6,687 nucleotides of DNA. Source: Chloroflexota bacterium (GTDB taxonomy: Bacteria; Chloroflexota; Limnocylindria; Limnocylindrales; CSP1-4). Below are positions 1 to 6,650 of the stretch, one piece after another. The translations under genes and the position numbers were made by a program. Where the stretch lies: assembly GCA_013698385.1 (NCBI GenBank), contig JACCVB010000375.1:1-6687 (forward strand). The letters are read 5' to 3'. The notes under the pieces are model-generated. The model was not told the DNA's origin. It made no database searches and saw nothing but the letters and a program-made list of their open reading frames with translations. The stretch's first letter is position 1. The number at the start of each line of letters is the position of its first letter.

Positions 1-2004
1 GTACACCCCGTAGCCGCCGGCACCCTTGATGACCTCGACGTTCGGGAAGACCGCGGCGAAGGTCCGGATGTGGTCCTTGAACTCCTTCTCCGGAGAACCG
101 TAGGGCACCCACTGCATCATGACGCCGGTCGGGGTCAGATGATCGCGCCCGGCCTGGTAGTACTCGAGTGACGAGATCACCGAGGCGCCGGAACTCTCGA
201 TCGGCGGCGGCGGGTCCGTGACGATGACGTCGAAGCGCTCGTCCGTGAGCTCCAGGTGATTGCGCCCATCGGTCACGATGATTCGCCCGGCTGGGTTCGC
301 GAGGACCTGCGCCGCATCCTCGTAGTAGTAGCCGAACATCTCGGGAACGGATGGCACAAGCTCGACGACGTCCGGGCGCAGGCCGGCGGTCAGGGCGGAT
401 CGGAACGCCGTGCCCATGCCGAACGCGACGACCAGCGCTCGTTCGGATTGCGGCCGGGCGATGAGGGGCAGGATGGGCATGAGCTTCGCGTCCACCGTGA
501 GCAGCGTCATCGACGTGCCGGCGACCCACAGCTCCGGGGTCGCGCCGATCTGACCCGACTGGACGGAGGCGATCTCGTCCTCGGTCGAGGCGAAGAGCTG
601 GCCATTCCTGGATGCGATGAACGCTTCGTTGGGTTGCCTGACGAGGCCCGGTTTGAGTGCGATCACGGATACGAAGGCGATCGTGACCAGGCCAGCCAGG
701 ACAGCGACGGACGCGCGTGGACGGGCGACCAAGGCGAGCGCGGTGCCGAGGATGGCGTTGGTCAGCGCCAGGACGACGACGATCGTCGGCGAGCCAAGGA
801 TCGGCATCAGGACGAAAGGGACGAGGAGGCTGCCGATGATCGCGCCCGTCGTGTTCGCCGCGAGCAGGGACCCGGACTCCGTCCCCGCTTGGCTGGCCTC
901 GTCGCGCAAGAGCGCGGCTGCCGTCGGGAAGGCGATGCCCAGCACGATGGTAACCGGCAGGACGACCAGCACCGTGGACCCGATGAGCGAACCCAGCGTT
1001 TCCAGCGGTCGCCCCGGACGGAGCGCTTCGGCCTGACCGAGGACGGCGACCAGGCCGATGACCGCGAGCGCCGCCACGACCATCTGGGTCAGCGCCAACA
1101 CTCGGATGGGATCGCGAAGCCGCGGGCCGATGACGTTGTAGATCGTGGCGCCGATCGCGATCCCGGCCAGGAAGACCGCGAGGATCACGGTGAACACGTA
1201 CGTGGTATTGCCCGTCCCCGACGCCAGCAGGCGGGTCCACGTCACCTGGTAGCCGAGCGAGGTGAGCCCGGAGACGAAGGCGATCAGCAGGGCAAGGCGA
1301 ACCTCCGATGTCGCGGGTCTGACGACCTCCGTTGGCACGATCGGGCGCGCGCTCGAAGGCCAGGCCCTCGGAGCCGACCTCTCACCTGACTCGCCGCGCG
1401 CGAGCCAGAGCGCGGCCACACCCGCCACCGCGGAACATGCTGCCCCGACCGCCAAGGCGCCCCTGAGACCCAGCAGCTCGATAAGGACGAGGCCGGCCGC
1501 CAGCGTGCCGAGGATGGCGCCGAGGGTGTTGGCCGCGTACAGTCGCCCGAAGGCTTGGCGCAGCTCGGACGATCCGCTCAGATGGCGCGTGAGACTCGGG
1601 AAGGTCGCGCCCATCAGCACGGTGGCGGGCGCCAGCGCCAGCACGGCCAGCACGAGCCGGACGAGCGCCAGCCACGGCGTTCCTTCCAATGCTGGATAGA
1701 TGCTGCGGTAGACCTCGTGGATCAGCCGGAACGTGATCGGCGTGACCAGCACGACCACGACGAGCACGAGCTCCAATATCCCGTACATCCGAAGCGGGGA
1801 TCGGACCCGATCCGCGATCCGCCCACCAACGGCGGCCCCGATCGCCAGGCCGCCGAAGAAGCCCGTCAAGATCGCCGACACGGCCTGGGTGGTATTGCCA
1901 AAGACCAGGACCAATTGGCGGGACCAAACGATCTCGTACATCAGCCCGGCCGCACCGGACAGGACGAAGATCGCGAGAACGGCCGCTAGTCGGGTTCGGG
2001 ACAT
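1..2004 (-). CDS. Membrane-fused spermidine-synthase-like protein (MFS-like/SpeE fusion), C-terminus cut by window edge
   Basis: Open from ATG at 2004 to base 1 with no stop: 668 residues are visible and the C-terminus lies outside. Residues 1-450 are hydrophobic and form two homologous halves. SGAAGLMYEIVWSRQL with FGNTT (16-39) recurs as SGLTSLGYQVTWTRLL with TGNTT (245-268). LYAANTLGAILG (155-166) recurs as LLAANTTGAIIG (380-391). This duplicated membrane region is typical of fused MFS/spermidine-synthase proteins. Residues about 455-668 resemble the SpeE fold: LWVAGTSMTLLTVDAKLM (492-509), a SAM-type glycine loop AFGMGT (527-532), VELVPS (547-552), VTDGRNHL (577-584) and FDVIVTDPPPP (591-601). 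In true aminopropyltransferases the last motif carries a DxxD pair. Here the second Asp is Pro, so spermidine synthesis is doubtful. No clear ribosome site precedes the ATG. It lies 47 bp after the stop of the broken upstream gene, so co-transcription is likely. Family assignment is firm; the reaction and substrate are unknown. Confidence 0.9.
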   Translation of the reverse strand, partial: MSRTRLAAVLAIFVLSGAAGLMYEIVWSRQLVLVFGNTTQAVSAILTGFFGGLAIGAAVGGRIADRVRSPLRMYGILELVLVVVVLVTPITFRLIHEVYRSIYPALEGTPWLALVRLVLAVLALAPATVLMGATFPSLTRHLSGSSELRQAFGRLYAANTLGAILGTLAAGLVLIELLGLRGALAVGAACSAVAGVAALWLARGESGERSAPRAWPSSARPIVPTEVVRPATSEVRLALLIAFVSGLTSLGYQVTWTRLLASGTGNTTYVFTVILAVFLAGIAIGATIYNVIGPRLRDPIRVLALTQMVVAALAVIGLVAVLGQAEALRPGRPLETLGSLIGSTVLVVLPVTIVLGIAFPTAAALLRDEASQAGTESGSLLAANTTGAIIGSLLVPFVLMPILGSPTIVVVLALTNAILGTALALVARPRASVAVLAGLVTIAFVSVIALKPGLVRQPNEAFIASRNGQLFASTEDEIASVQSGQIGATPELWVAGTSMTLLTVDAKLMPILPLIARPQSERALVVAFGMGTAFRSALTAGLRPDVVELVPSVPEMFGYYYEDAAQVLANPAGRIIVTDGRNHLELTDERFDVIVTDPPPPIESSGASVISSLEYYQAGRDHLTPTGVMMQWVPYGSPEKEFKDHIRTFAAVFPNVEVIKGAGGYGVY

Positions 2005-2051
2005 GTCCGGAGTCTGCCAGAGTCCCGCCGATCCGATCCGAGCCGCAACCC

Positions 2052-2731
2052 TCAAGGCGTTGCGAGCCCTGTGGGCGATGCATTCGCGGGCCTGTTGGTT
2101 CGTGCCAACCAGGCCAGAACGGGCGCCGCGACCCACGAATAGTTCGGCAGGGAGTAGGCGAGTCCACCAGGACCGTTCTGCACGACCCGGAGCCAATCCA
2201 GCCAGAGCGAACCGAACGGGATGGAGATCGCGACGACGATGGTGAGGGCGACCTAGCCAGCGGGTCGTCCAAGCGCCAGGAGGACGACGGGGATGAATGT
2301 CGGCTTGATCACGGCGAGTACGGCTGGCCAGGCGACGGACAGCCCGCCAGTCACCGCCAGCACGACCCACATGTCCGTGTTCCCGGTCACGACCGCATTC
2401 CTGAATCCGTCCGTGCACAGCGCCAGCGCGAGCAACGGCCAGGTCGCCCAGTGCGGACGCCACCGACGACGACGATCGCCACGATCGCGACCGGGATGAA
2501 CCACCACAGGACGAGCGGCAGATAGAGAAAGGGGACAAAGAGGGAGAGCGCGATCGGCGGATGCAGGAACGTCAGCGGCGAGTAGGCGGCAAACGGTCCC
2601 GCGACCTCGTGCGGGAGATACGGCGTTCCAATCGCGAGCCATCGGCGAGTGGCGTCCAGGTAGTGGCGAATATCGAGCATCGGATAGTCGGGAAGGGAGT
2701 ACACCCACCAACGCCACACCTCGAGGTCCAC
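2052..2731 (-). pseudogene. Broken GT87/DUF2029-like membrane protein, tandem paralogue of the gene at 3486 (frameshift plus in-frame TAG)
   Basis: Three pieces together make one protein of about 226 residues. The first runs from GTG 2731 through DYPMLDIRHYLDATRRWL and LHPPIALSLFVPFLYLP to about 2464. The second, one base out of frame, covers RPHWATWPLLALAL, TGNTDMW and AWPAVL to a TAG at 2253-2255. The third continues in that same frame through IPFGSLWLDWL and SLPNYSWVAAPVLAWLA to TGA at 2052. Aligned with the upstream neighbour there are no gaps once a single base is restored near 2463, and the TAG falls opposite a Trp (TGG). About half the residues match in the central part. It lacks the first membrane helix of its neighbour unless it starts upstream; an ATG at 2797 is in frame but adds no helix. 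The candidate acidic residue is the Asp in MLDIRHY. The GTG start sits one base after a TGA (2733-2735) in another frame. It may be a decaying duplicate, or a working gene with two sequence errors. Confidence 0.75.
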
Positions 2732-3486
2732 CTCAGGAGCGATATCCGGCCTGCGGACCCAAGCCGAGGTACTGGCCTGCGGGTGGACGTAGCCCATGCA
2801 ACGAGTGGCAGCACGAAGAGAGGCAGGTTCCCGAAGGAGTAGAACCACTCGGCGCTCGAGTTGCGCATGACCGTCGGATAGATGAGCCACAGGCCGAGGA
2901 ACGGAAGGCTGGCAAGCGCCAGGACCGCCGCCGCGATCCACCACGACCGTGACCGGATACCGATCAGTCCGAACACGGCAAGCGACGGCTTGATCGAGAT
3001 CAGGACCGCCGGCCAGGCCCAGCGGACGCCGGCGGCGATGAACGCCGTGATCCACATGTCCGTGTTGCCGTAGATGATCTGGTTCGGGGTCTTGGGTAAG
3101 GCGATGATCAACGCCAGGATGGGCCAGGCCCAGACGGCCGGCCGACACCACCACACCACGTAAGCGATCAGGCCGAGAGGGACGCTCCACCACAGGAAGT
3201 CCGGCAGGAAGAGGAACGGGACGAACAGATAGAGCGCGTGCGGCGGATACAGGTTGTCGACGAGCGTATGGACCTGGTACGGCCCGTCCAGCTGGCGGGA
3301 GGTGTAAAACACGCCGGTGTCCAGCCAGCGCTGCGCCACGAACTGGTAGTAGGTGCGGTCCACGCCGACCGCGCGCTGGTCGTCGATGATCCGGTACAGG
3401 CTGACCGTGAAGTACACCGCGACCCCGAGGAGGACGATCGTCAGCCCGACCCACACCGGCTGCAGCCGCTTCACCCGGGCGTTCAC
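2572..3486 (-). CDS. Short GT87/DUF2029-like polytopic membrane protein, probable polyprenyl-phosphate-sugar-dependent glycosyltransferase; C-terminus uncertain
   Basis: The GTG at 3486-3484 overlaps the TGA of the upstream gene as GTGA, which fixes the start despite the lack of a ribosome site. Visible parts are an N-terminal membrane helix (11-31), then GVDRTYYQFVAQRWL with candidate catalytic Asp43 (in GT87 enzymes such as PimE an Asp in the first outer loop is essential), DNLYPPHALYLFVPFLFLP (77-95), several helices, GNTDMW (140-145), AWPAVL (157-162) with IKP (165-167), and a last helix ending near LPLVAWA. Clear homology to the downstream paralogue stops there, at about residue 235. The frame stays open to 2572 (304 residues), but the tail is Arg/Ser-rich, unlike the rest, and overlaps the next gene by 160 nt. 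A shift to another frame near 2770-2795 would end the protein at TGA 2733, one base before the next GTG and with a tail length like its paralogue's. I favour that end, but cannot prove it. At about 250 residues it is shorter than usual GT87 proteins. Confidence 0.75.
   Translation of the reverse strand: MNARVKRLQPVWVGLTIVLLGVAVYFTVSLYRIIDDQRAVGVDRTYYQFVAQRWLDTGVFYTSRQLDGPYQVHTLVDNLYPPHALYLFVPFLFLPDFLWWSVPLGLIAYVVWWCRPAVWAWPILALIIALPKTPNQIIYGNTDMWITAFIAAGVRWAWPAVLISIKPSLAVFGLIGIRSRSWWIAAAVLALASLPFLGLWLIYPTVMRNSSAEWFYSFGNLPLFVLPLVAWATSTRRPVPRLGSAGRISLLRWTSRCGVGGCTPFPTIRCSIFATTWTPLADGSRLERRISRTRSRDRLPPTRR
3483..3486 (-). promoter_or_regulatory. GTGA stop/start overlap coupling the GT39-like gene and the short GT87-like gene
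   Basis: Third occurrence of the GTGA overlap in the operon, again without a Shine-Dalgarno motif. It decides the start of the downstream gene, whose frame is also open well upstream. Confidence 0.75.
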
Positions 3487-4673
3487 AGGTTGTACGCCCA
3501 GTACACGCCGATAGCCATCACCACCATGCCAAGGCTGATGAGAGCTTGCCATCGTCTGCCGAGCCTTCCGCGATCGGCGACCGCCAGGCCGCATAACGTG
3601 ATGACGAACGGTACCGAATCGAGGAAGTACCGGTAGCCGTACTGGAGCCAGCCACCACCGTAGTAGAGCAGGGTCGGGATGAGCACGGCGATGGCCGCCC
3701 CGGCCAGCCACCACGTCTGCGTCCGGCGACGGTCGGCGAGGAAGGCGAGAAGCAGCCCCGGGGTTGTGATGAACACGCTCATTCCCAGGCCGTCGGGCCG
3801 GAAGAACGGCGGTTCCGCGATCAGTCGAGGCAGGTGGACCAGGAGATAGTCGAGGTTCATCGGGACATGGACCAGGGCGAACAGCCCTTGCTCGCGTTGC
3901 GCCTCCAGGAAGGGCGGCAGCGTCGCGAGGGCATAACCGGACTCCAACGGGTTGCCGAACCGAAGCTCGTTATAGAGGAAGAAGAACCCGATCGACGGCA
4001 GCACTCCCAGGGCCAGCGTGAACCAACGACGCCAGGGTATCGGCCTACGCACCGAGGGCGACGATCCACCAACCAGGAGAAGCGCATAGAACGGGATCGC
4101 GAACGCCAGCGGCGCCCTGGTCAGGAATGCCGCACCCGCCAGCAGCCCGATCAGCCACGCCCGCCGGCGCCCCCATAGTTCGATCAGGCAGGCGAACGTG
4201 AGGAGGCTCGCGACGAGGTGCCCGGTGTGCCAGACGCCGCCGCGGGTGGTCACCCACAGGATCTGCGTGGAGAATCCGTACAGCAGCGTCAGCCAAAATC
4301 GGTCGGTGAGGCTTCGGACCTCGAGCCGGCCGAGCAGCCACCAGCACATCCCGACCCCGCCGGCTGCCAGGATCGCGTTGATCCCGGACTCGACCTGGTC
4401 TGCGCGAACCGCTCCGATGACCGCCACCAAGGGCATGAGGGCGATCGCCGGGAACGGCGCGAACGGCACGTAGTTGCGCCCGTCGATCGGGATCACGTCG
4501 TTCGGGCCGAGGCGGAGGTCGAGCCAGGTTCGCCCATGCAAAAACGCGTCGGCAAGGTAAAAGAAGTCACCACGGCCAGCGTCAAACCCCCGGGCGCATA
4601 GCCAGTAGACGATCGCGGACCCGGTCGCGACGATCAAACCGATCCAGGTTCGGCGGGTCACGCGACCGTTCAC
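3483..4673 (-). CDS. Polytopic GT-C-type glycosyltransferase-like membrane protein (GT39/PMT-like)
   Basis: This is a 396-residue hydrophobic protein with about ten or more membrane segments. I start it at GTG 4673, which overlaps the TGA of the preceding gene as GTGA; a GTG at 4661 is the other option. After the first helix comes an outer-loop motif GRGDFFYLADAFLHGRTWL (33-51), whose Asp36 and Asp42 are candidate acidic catalytic or metal residues, as in GT-C enzymes. Next come YVPFAPFPAIALMPL, GLLAGAAFLTRAPLAFAIPF, the motif YNELRFGNPLESGY and a C-terminal YGYRYFLDSVPF. Proteins with this set of motifs are usually annotated as GT39-like or uncharacterised membrane proteins. The family link is moderate and the donor and acceptor are unknown. 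Sitting between a GT87-type gene and a second GT87-like gene, it probably uses the polyprenyl-linked sugar made by the first gene of the operon, at the outer membrane face. Confidence 0.85.
   Translation of the reverse strand: MNGRVTRRTWIGLIVATGSAIVYWLCARGFDAGRGDFFYLADAFLHGRTWLDLRLGPNDVIPIDGRNYVPFAPFPAIALMPLVAVIGAVRADQVESGINAILAAGGVGMCWWLLGRLEVRSLTDRFWLTLLYGFSTQILWVTTRGGVWHTGHLVASLLTFACLIELWGRRRAWLIGLLAGAAFLTRAPLAFAIPFYALLLVGGSSPSVRRPIPWRRWFTLALGVLPSIGFFFLYNELRFGNPLESGYALATLPPFLEAQREQGLFALVHVPMNLDYLLVHLPRLIAEPPFFRPDGLGMSVFITTPGLLLAFLADRRRTQTWWLAGAAIAVLIPTLLYYGGGWLQYGYRYFLDSVPFVITLCGLAVADRGRLGRRWQALISLGMVVMAIGVYWAYNL
4670..4673 (-). promoter_or_regulatory. GTGA stop/start overlap coupling the GT87 gene and the GT39-like gene
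   Basis: This has the same arrangement as the preceding junction: TGA of the GT87 gene overlaps a GTG whose frame leads straight into the N-terminal helix of the next protein. No ribosome site is visible upstream. Confidence 0.75.
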
Positions 4674-5752
4674 GCTGGCGTCGCGCCGGGGCGCGTCCGG
4701 CGGCCGACGATGGCCACGGCCACAAGGGTCAACCAGAACACCAGTGGGTAAACGACTGGTGGAGTGATGCCGACCAGCGGCCAGGCCGTGGCCAGGGGGA
4801 CGAGGAGGGCCCACCAGCGCCCCGCCGACAGCAGGTAGGCGACCGGCAGCAGCAGCAGCATCGCGTAATGGTCCCAGAGCACCGGAGATACGAGCTGACT
4901 CACGATCACTGTGACGAGGTACGACGCCTCATTCGTGCACCGACGGATGGCGACTATCAGCATCGTGATCGCGGCGAGCGTGCTCACAAGTTGAATCAGG
5001 GACGCTGCCGTGACCGGGGCACCGAGCTGGAAAGCAATGGCCCCGAGTGTGAAATTGTGCGGTGTGGTGATCGGTGCGTTGACGCGCGCCAGGAGTGCCG
5101 CATAGTCGGTCCAGACCGAAGGGCCAAACAGCAGCGTCACGACGAGTGCGGCGCCCACGACGATCCCGATCGCGATCCCGGCTGCTTTTCGGCGCCCCGT
5201 CATCATCGCCCAGATGAGCAAGACCACGGGTTGCACCTTGATGAGCGCGCCCACGGCAATGCCGGCCCCGAGTCGCCAAGGTCGGTCCATCCACCTCCAT
5301 CCGGCGACAAATAGCAGGAGAAGGAGAGTGCCTACCTGGCCGATCTTGATCGTGTACAGGACCGGCCAGTCGATCGCGGCCGAAAGCAAGACCAACCATC
5401 GAACGGTGCGCGATACCGGCATCAAGGCGACACCGAGGAGCAAGGCGCATACGGTGACCGTTTCCCACGTCAGTAGCGCGATCCCGCCGGGCAGCAAGGC
5501 AAATGGGACCAGCGCTACCGCGAACGGTGGTGGATACAGGTAGATCGCGAAACCGCCGGCCGCAGCCACGTCCTGGTCGTAGAGTGCGGCTCCCTCGACG
5601 ACCCGCTGGGCGGCCCTGAAATACGCCTCGAAGTCGTATCCGAGGGTCGGGCCAGCGAACATCACGATCGCGCCCGCCGACGCGGCGAATGCGACCATCG
5701 CCACGATGGGCAGCGCCGCCCTCGGGATGGCCACGAGCCGGCCGCTGGTCAC
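4670..5752 (-). CDS. GT87 (DUF2029) family polyprenyl-phosphate-sugar-dependent glycosyltransferase
   Basis: This is a 360-residue integral membrane protein of the usual size for GT87. The frame is open far upstream, but the extra 97 residues are Arg/Gly-rich and overlap the preceding gene. GTG 5752 overlaps that gene's TGA as GTGA, and the protein then begins with a normal membrane helix (12-33). Family features are TLGYDFEAYFRAAQRVVEG (36-54), where Asp40 sits where the essential Asp of the mannosyltransferase PimE is expected, then YLYPPPFAVALVPFALLP (71-88), TIKIGQVGTLLLLLF (134-148) and GALIKVQPVVLLIWAM (168-183). About ten helices follow, with SPVLWDHYAMLLLLP near the end. GT87 members transfer a sugar, often mannose, from a polyprenyl-phosphate donor outside the membrane. 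The specific sugar and acceptor here are not readable from sequence. It lies directly after a polyprenyl-phosphate glycosyltransferase gene, which would supply the donor. Confidence 0.9.
   Translation of the reverse strand: MTSGRLVAIPRAALPIVAMVAFAASAGAIVMFAGPTLGYDFEAYFRAAQRVVEGAALYDQDVAAAGGFAIYLYPPPFAVALVPFALLPGGIALLTWETVTVCALLLGVALMPVSRTVRWLVLLSAAIDWPVLYTIKIGQVGTLLLLLFVAGWRWMDRPWRLGAGIAVGALIKVQPVVLLIWAMMTGRRKAAGIAIGIVVGAALVVTLLFGPSVWTDYAALLARVNAPITTPHNFTLGAIAFQLGAPVTAASLIQLVSTLAAITMLIVAIRRCTNEASYLVTVIVSQLVSPVLWDHYAMLLLLPVAYLLSAGRWWALLVPLATAWPLVGITPPVVYPLVFWLTLVAVAIVGRRTRPGATPA
5749..5752 (-). promoter_or_regulatory. GTGA stop/start overlap coupling the ALG5-like and GT87 genes
   Basis: The minus strand reads GTGA: TGA ends the GT2 gene and GTG starts the GT87 gene. 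No convincing Shine-Dalgarno motif precedes the GTG, so ribosomes finishing the first gene probably re-initiate here. Confidence 0.8.
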
Positions 5753-6513
5753 TCGACCGCCGGGGCGGCCCGTCCGATGCCGCGGTGGAGGAGCGGGATT
5801 TGCAGCAAGTCCCACGCGACCCGCAGAGCCAGTCCGGGTCGCGCGCGCATCCGCGACCCCCGCTTGTCGGACCACTGAATGGGCACGATCGCGAGCCGAT
5901 ACCCACGTCGGCGAGCCAGAAAGACGAGCTCCACGTCGAAGACGATGCTCGTGATCCGTTGTCGCGAAAACAAGTCCTGCGCCGCCGCGCGGGTGAACCC
6001 CTTGAACCCGCATTGCGTGTCCTGGACGGGACCAACGACCCACACGGACGCGATCGCGTGGAAGATCCTGCCAAGCAGCCGTCGGTAGGGCGATTGCGAA
6101 GCACGCATGTCCGATCCGTCCAGCTGGATCCGCGAGCCGATCGCGACATCGCTCGTCTGGAGGGCGTCGAGCAGGAGGGGGACCTGATCAGGCGGCGTGG
6201 CCATATCCGCGTCCGCGAAGATCACGATTTCGCCCTCGGCGGCGAGCATGCCTGCCCGCACGGCCGCGCCCTTGCCCCCGTGCGGGACGCGCAGCACGCG
6301 GACGCGAACATCTGGCGCCGTGGTCGCGGTCCCGGATCGGACGCCGACGACTTTGACCGTGTCGTCCGTGCTGCCGTCATCGACCACGAGGACCTCGATC
6401 GATCGTGGGATCGGAGCCTGATCCAGGTACGCAAGCAGCTCGTCCAACGCCGGCCCGATGCGGGCCGCTTCGTTGTACGCCGGCAGCACGATGGTCAGCG
6501 CAGGAGCGGTCAT
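5749..6513 (-). CDS. GT2 family glycosyltransferase, dolichyl/polyprenyl-phosphate glucosyltransferase (ALG5)-like
   Basis: A 254-residue GT-A enzyme that should transfer a sugar from a nucleotide donor (UDP-glucose in ALG5) to a polyprenyl phosphate at the inner membrane face. Motifs run in family order: LTIVLPAYNEAARI (6-19), VLVVDDGSTDDT (41-52), HGGKGAAVRAGMLAAEGE (78-95), the metal-binding FADADMATP (99-107), IGSR (125-128), the ALG5-type DTQCGFKGF (165-173) and FDVELVFLARRRGY further on. There are no transmembrane helices, unlike GtrB/ArnC-type enzymes, so it is probably peripheral. Start: ATG 6513 places the first beta strand at residue 6, as usual in GT2, and agrees with a possible -10 box just upstream. 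ATG 6573 has a Shine-Dalgarno-like GAGGTGG before it and would add 20 residues; ATG 6591 is a third choice. The stop overlaps the next GTG. As first gene of the operon it likely makes the donor for the membrane transferases that follow. The sugar identity is inferred from the family only. Confidence 0.92.
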   Translation of the reverse strand: MTAPALTIVLPAYNEAARIGPALDELLAYLDQAPIPRSIEVLVVDDGSTDDTVKVVGVRSGTATTAPDVRVRVLRVPHGGKGAAVRAGMLAAEGEIVIFADADMATPPDQVPLLLDALQTSDVAIGSRIQLDGSDMRASQSPYRRLLGRIFHAIASVWVVGPVQDTQCGFKGFTRAAAQDLFSRQRITSIVFDVELVFLARRRGYRLAIVPIQWSDKRGSRMRARPGLALRVAWDLLQIPLLHRGIGRAAPAVE

Positions 6514-6543
6514 CGGGAGCACGACGCCGCGGACATCCCGCGC

Positions 6544-6549
6544 AGTATA
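6544..6549 (-). promoter_or_regulatory. Possible -10 box (TATACT) for the glycosyltransferase operon
   Basis: The minus strand reads CCCTATACTGCG, with TATACT close to a sigma-70 -10 consensus and AT-rich against the local background. Transcription would begin near 6537, about 24 nt before ATG 6513. The expected -35 position (6567-6572, TGCGGG) is a poor match. If real, this box lies inside the longer alternative reading of the gene and argues for the short start. Confidence 0.3.
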
Positions 6550-6589
6550 GGGATACGTCTCGGCCGCCCGCATGCGGCCACCTCGTGGC

Positions 6590-6603
6590 ATGGGCTAGCC
6601 CAT
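6590..6603. repeat. 14-bp perfect palindrome in the divergent upstream region
   Basis: ATGGGCTAGCCCAT is its own reverse complement and lies between the start of the minus-strand operon and the start of the plus-strand gene. Palindromes of this size between divergent genes are often operators for dimeric regulators. No regulator is identified, and one short palindrome can arise by chance. Confidence 0.35.
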
Positions 6604-6635
6604 TCGTACCGGTCGGCGGACCCGCGACCCGGTGC

Positions 6636-6641
6636 TACGCT
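6636..6641 (+). promoter_or_regulatory. Possible leaderless promoter -10 box (TACGCT) for the divergent gene
   Basis: TACGCT fits the TAnnnT pattern of -10 boxes in high-GC bacteria and ends ten bases before GTG 6651. Transcription could thus begin at or very near the start codon, giving a leaderless message. No good -35 hexamer is seen, so this is a weak call. Confidence 0.35.
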
Positions 6642-6650
6642 GCACCGGCC

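Noticed and set aside
1152..1167. A 16-base string (CGATCGCGATCCCGGC) repeated at 5167-5182
   Set aside because: Both copies encode the membrane-helix string AGIAIG with the preferred codons, so it is coincidence rather than a repeat element.
256..1389. A 377-residue plus-strand open frame opposite the SpeE-fusion gene
   Set aside because: Its product is Arg/Asp/Gly-rich with no recognisable domain and it lies wholly antisense to a gene with clear family motifs; long antisense frames are common at this GC content.
1382..2272. A 296-residue minus-strand frame overlapping the fused SpeE gene and the broken GT87-like copy
   Set aside because: It is Arg/Ser/Pro-rich, in a different frame from both recognisable proteins, with no motif.
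4441..4448. GCGATCGC, the cyanobacterial HIP1 octamer
   Set aside because: I noticed only this copy of the octamer; GATC-rich strings here follow Ile/Ala/Asp codon use, so it does not suggest a cyanobacterium.
4673..4814. Upstream extension of the GT39-like gene to an ATG at 4814
   Set aside because: The added 47 residues are Pro/Arg-rich, overlap the end of the GT87 gene, and precede a well-placed GTG at the GTGA junction.
5753..6043. Upstream extension of the GT87 gene to an ATG at 6043
   Set aside because: The added 97 residues are an out-of-frame shadow of the ALG5-like gene.
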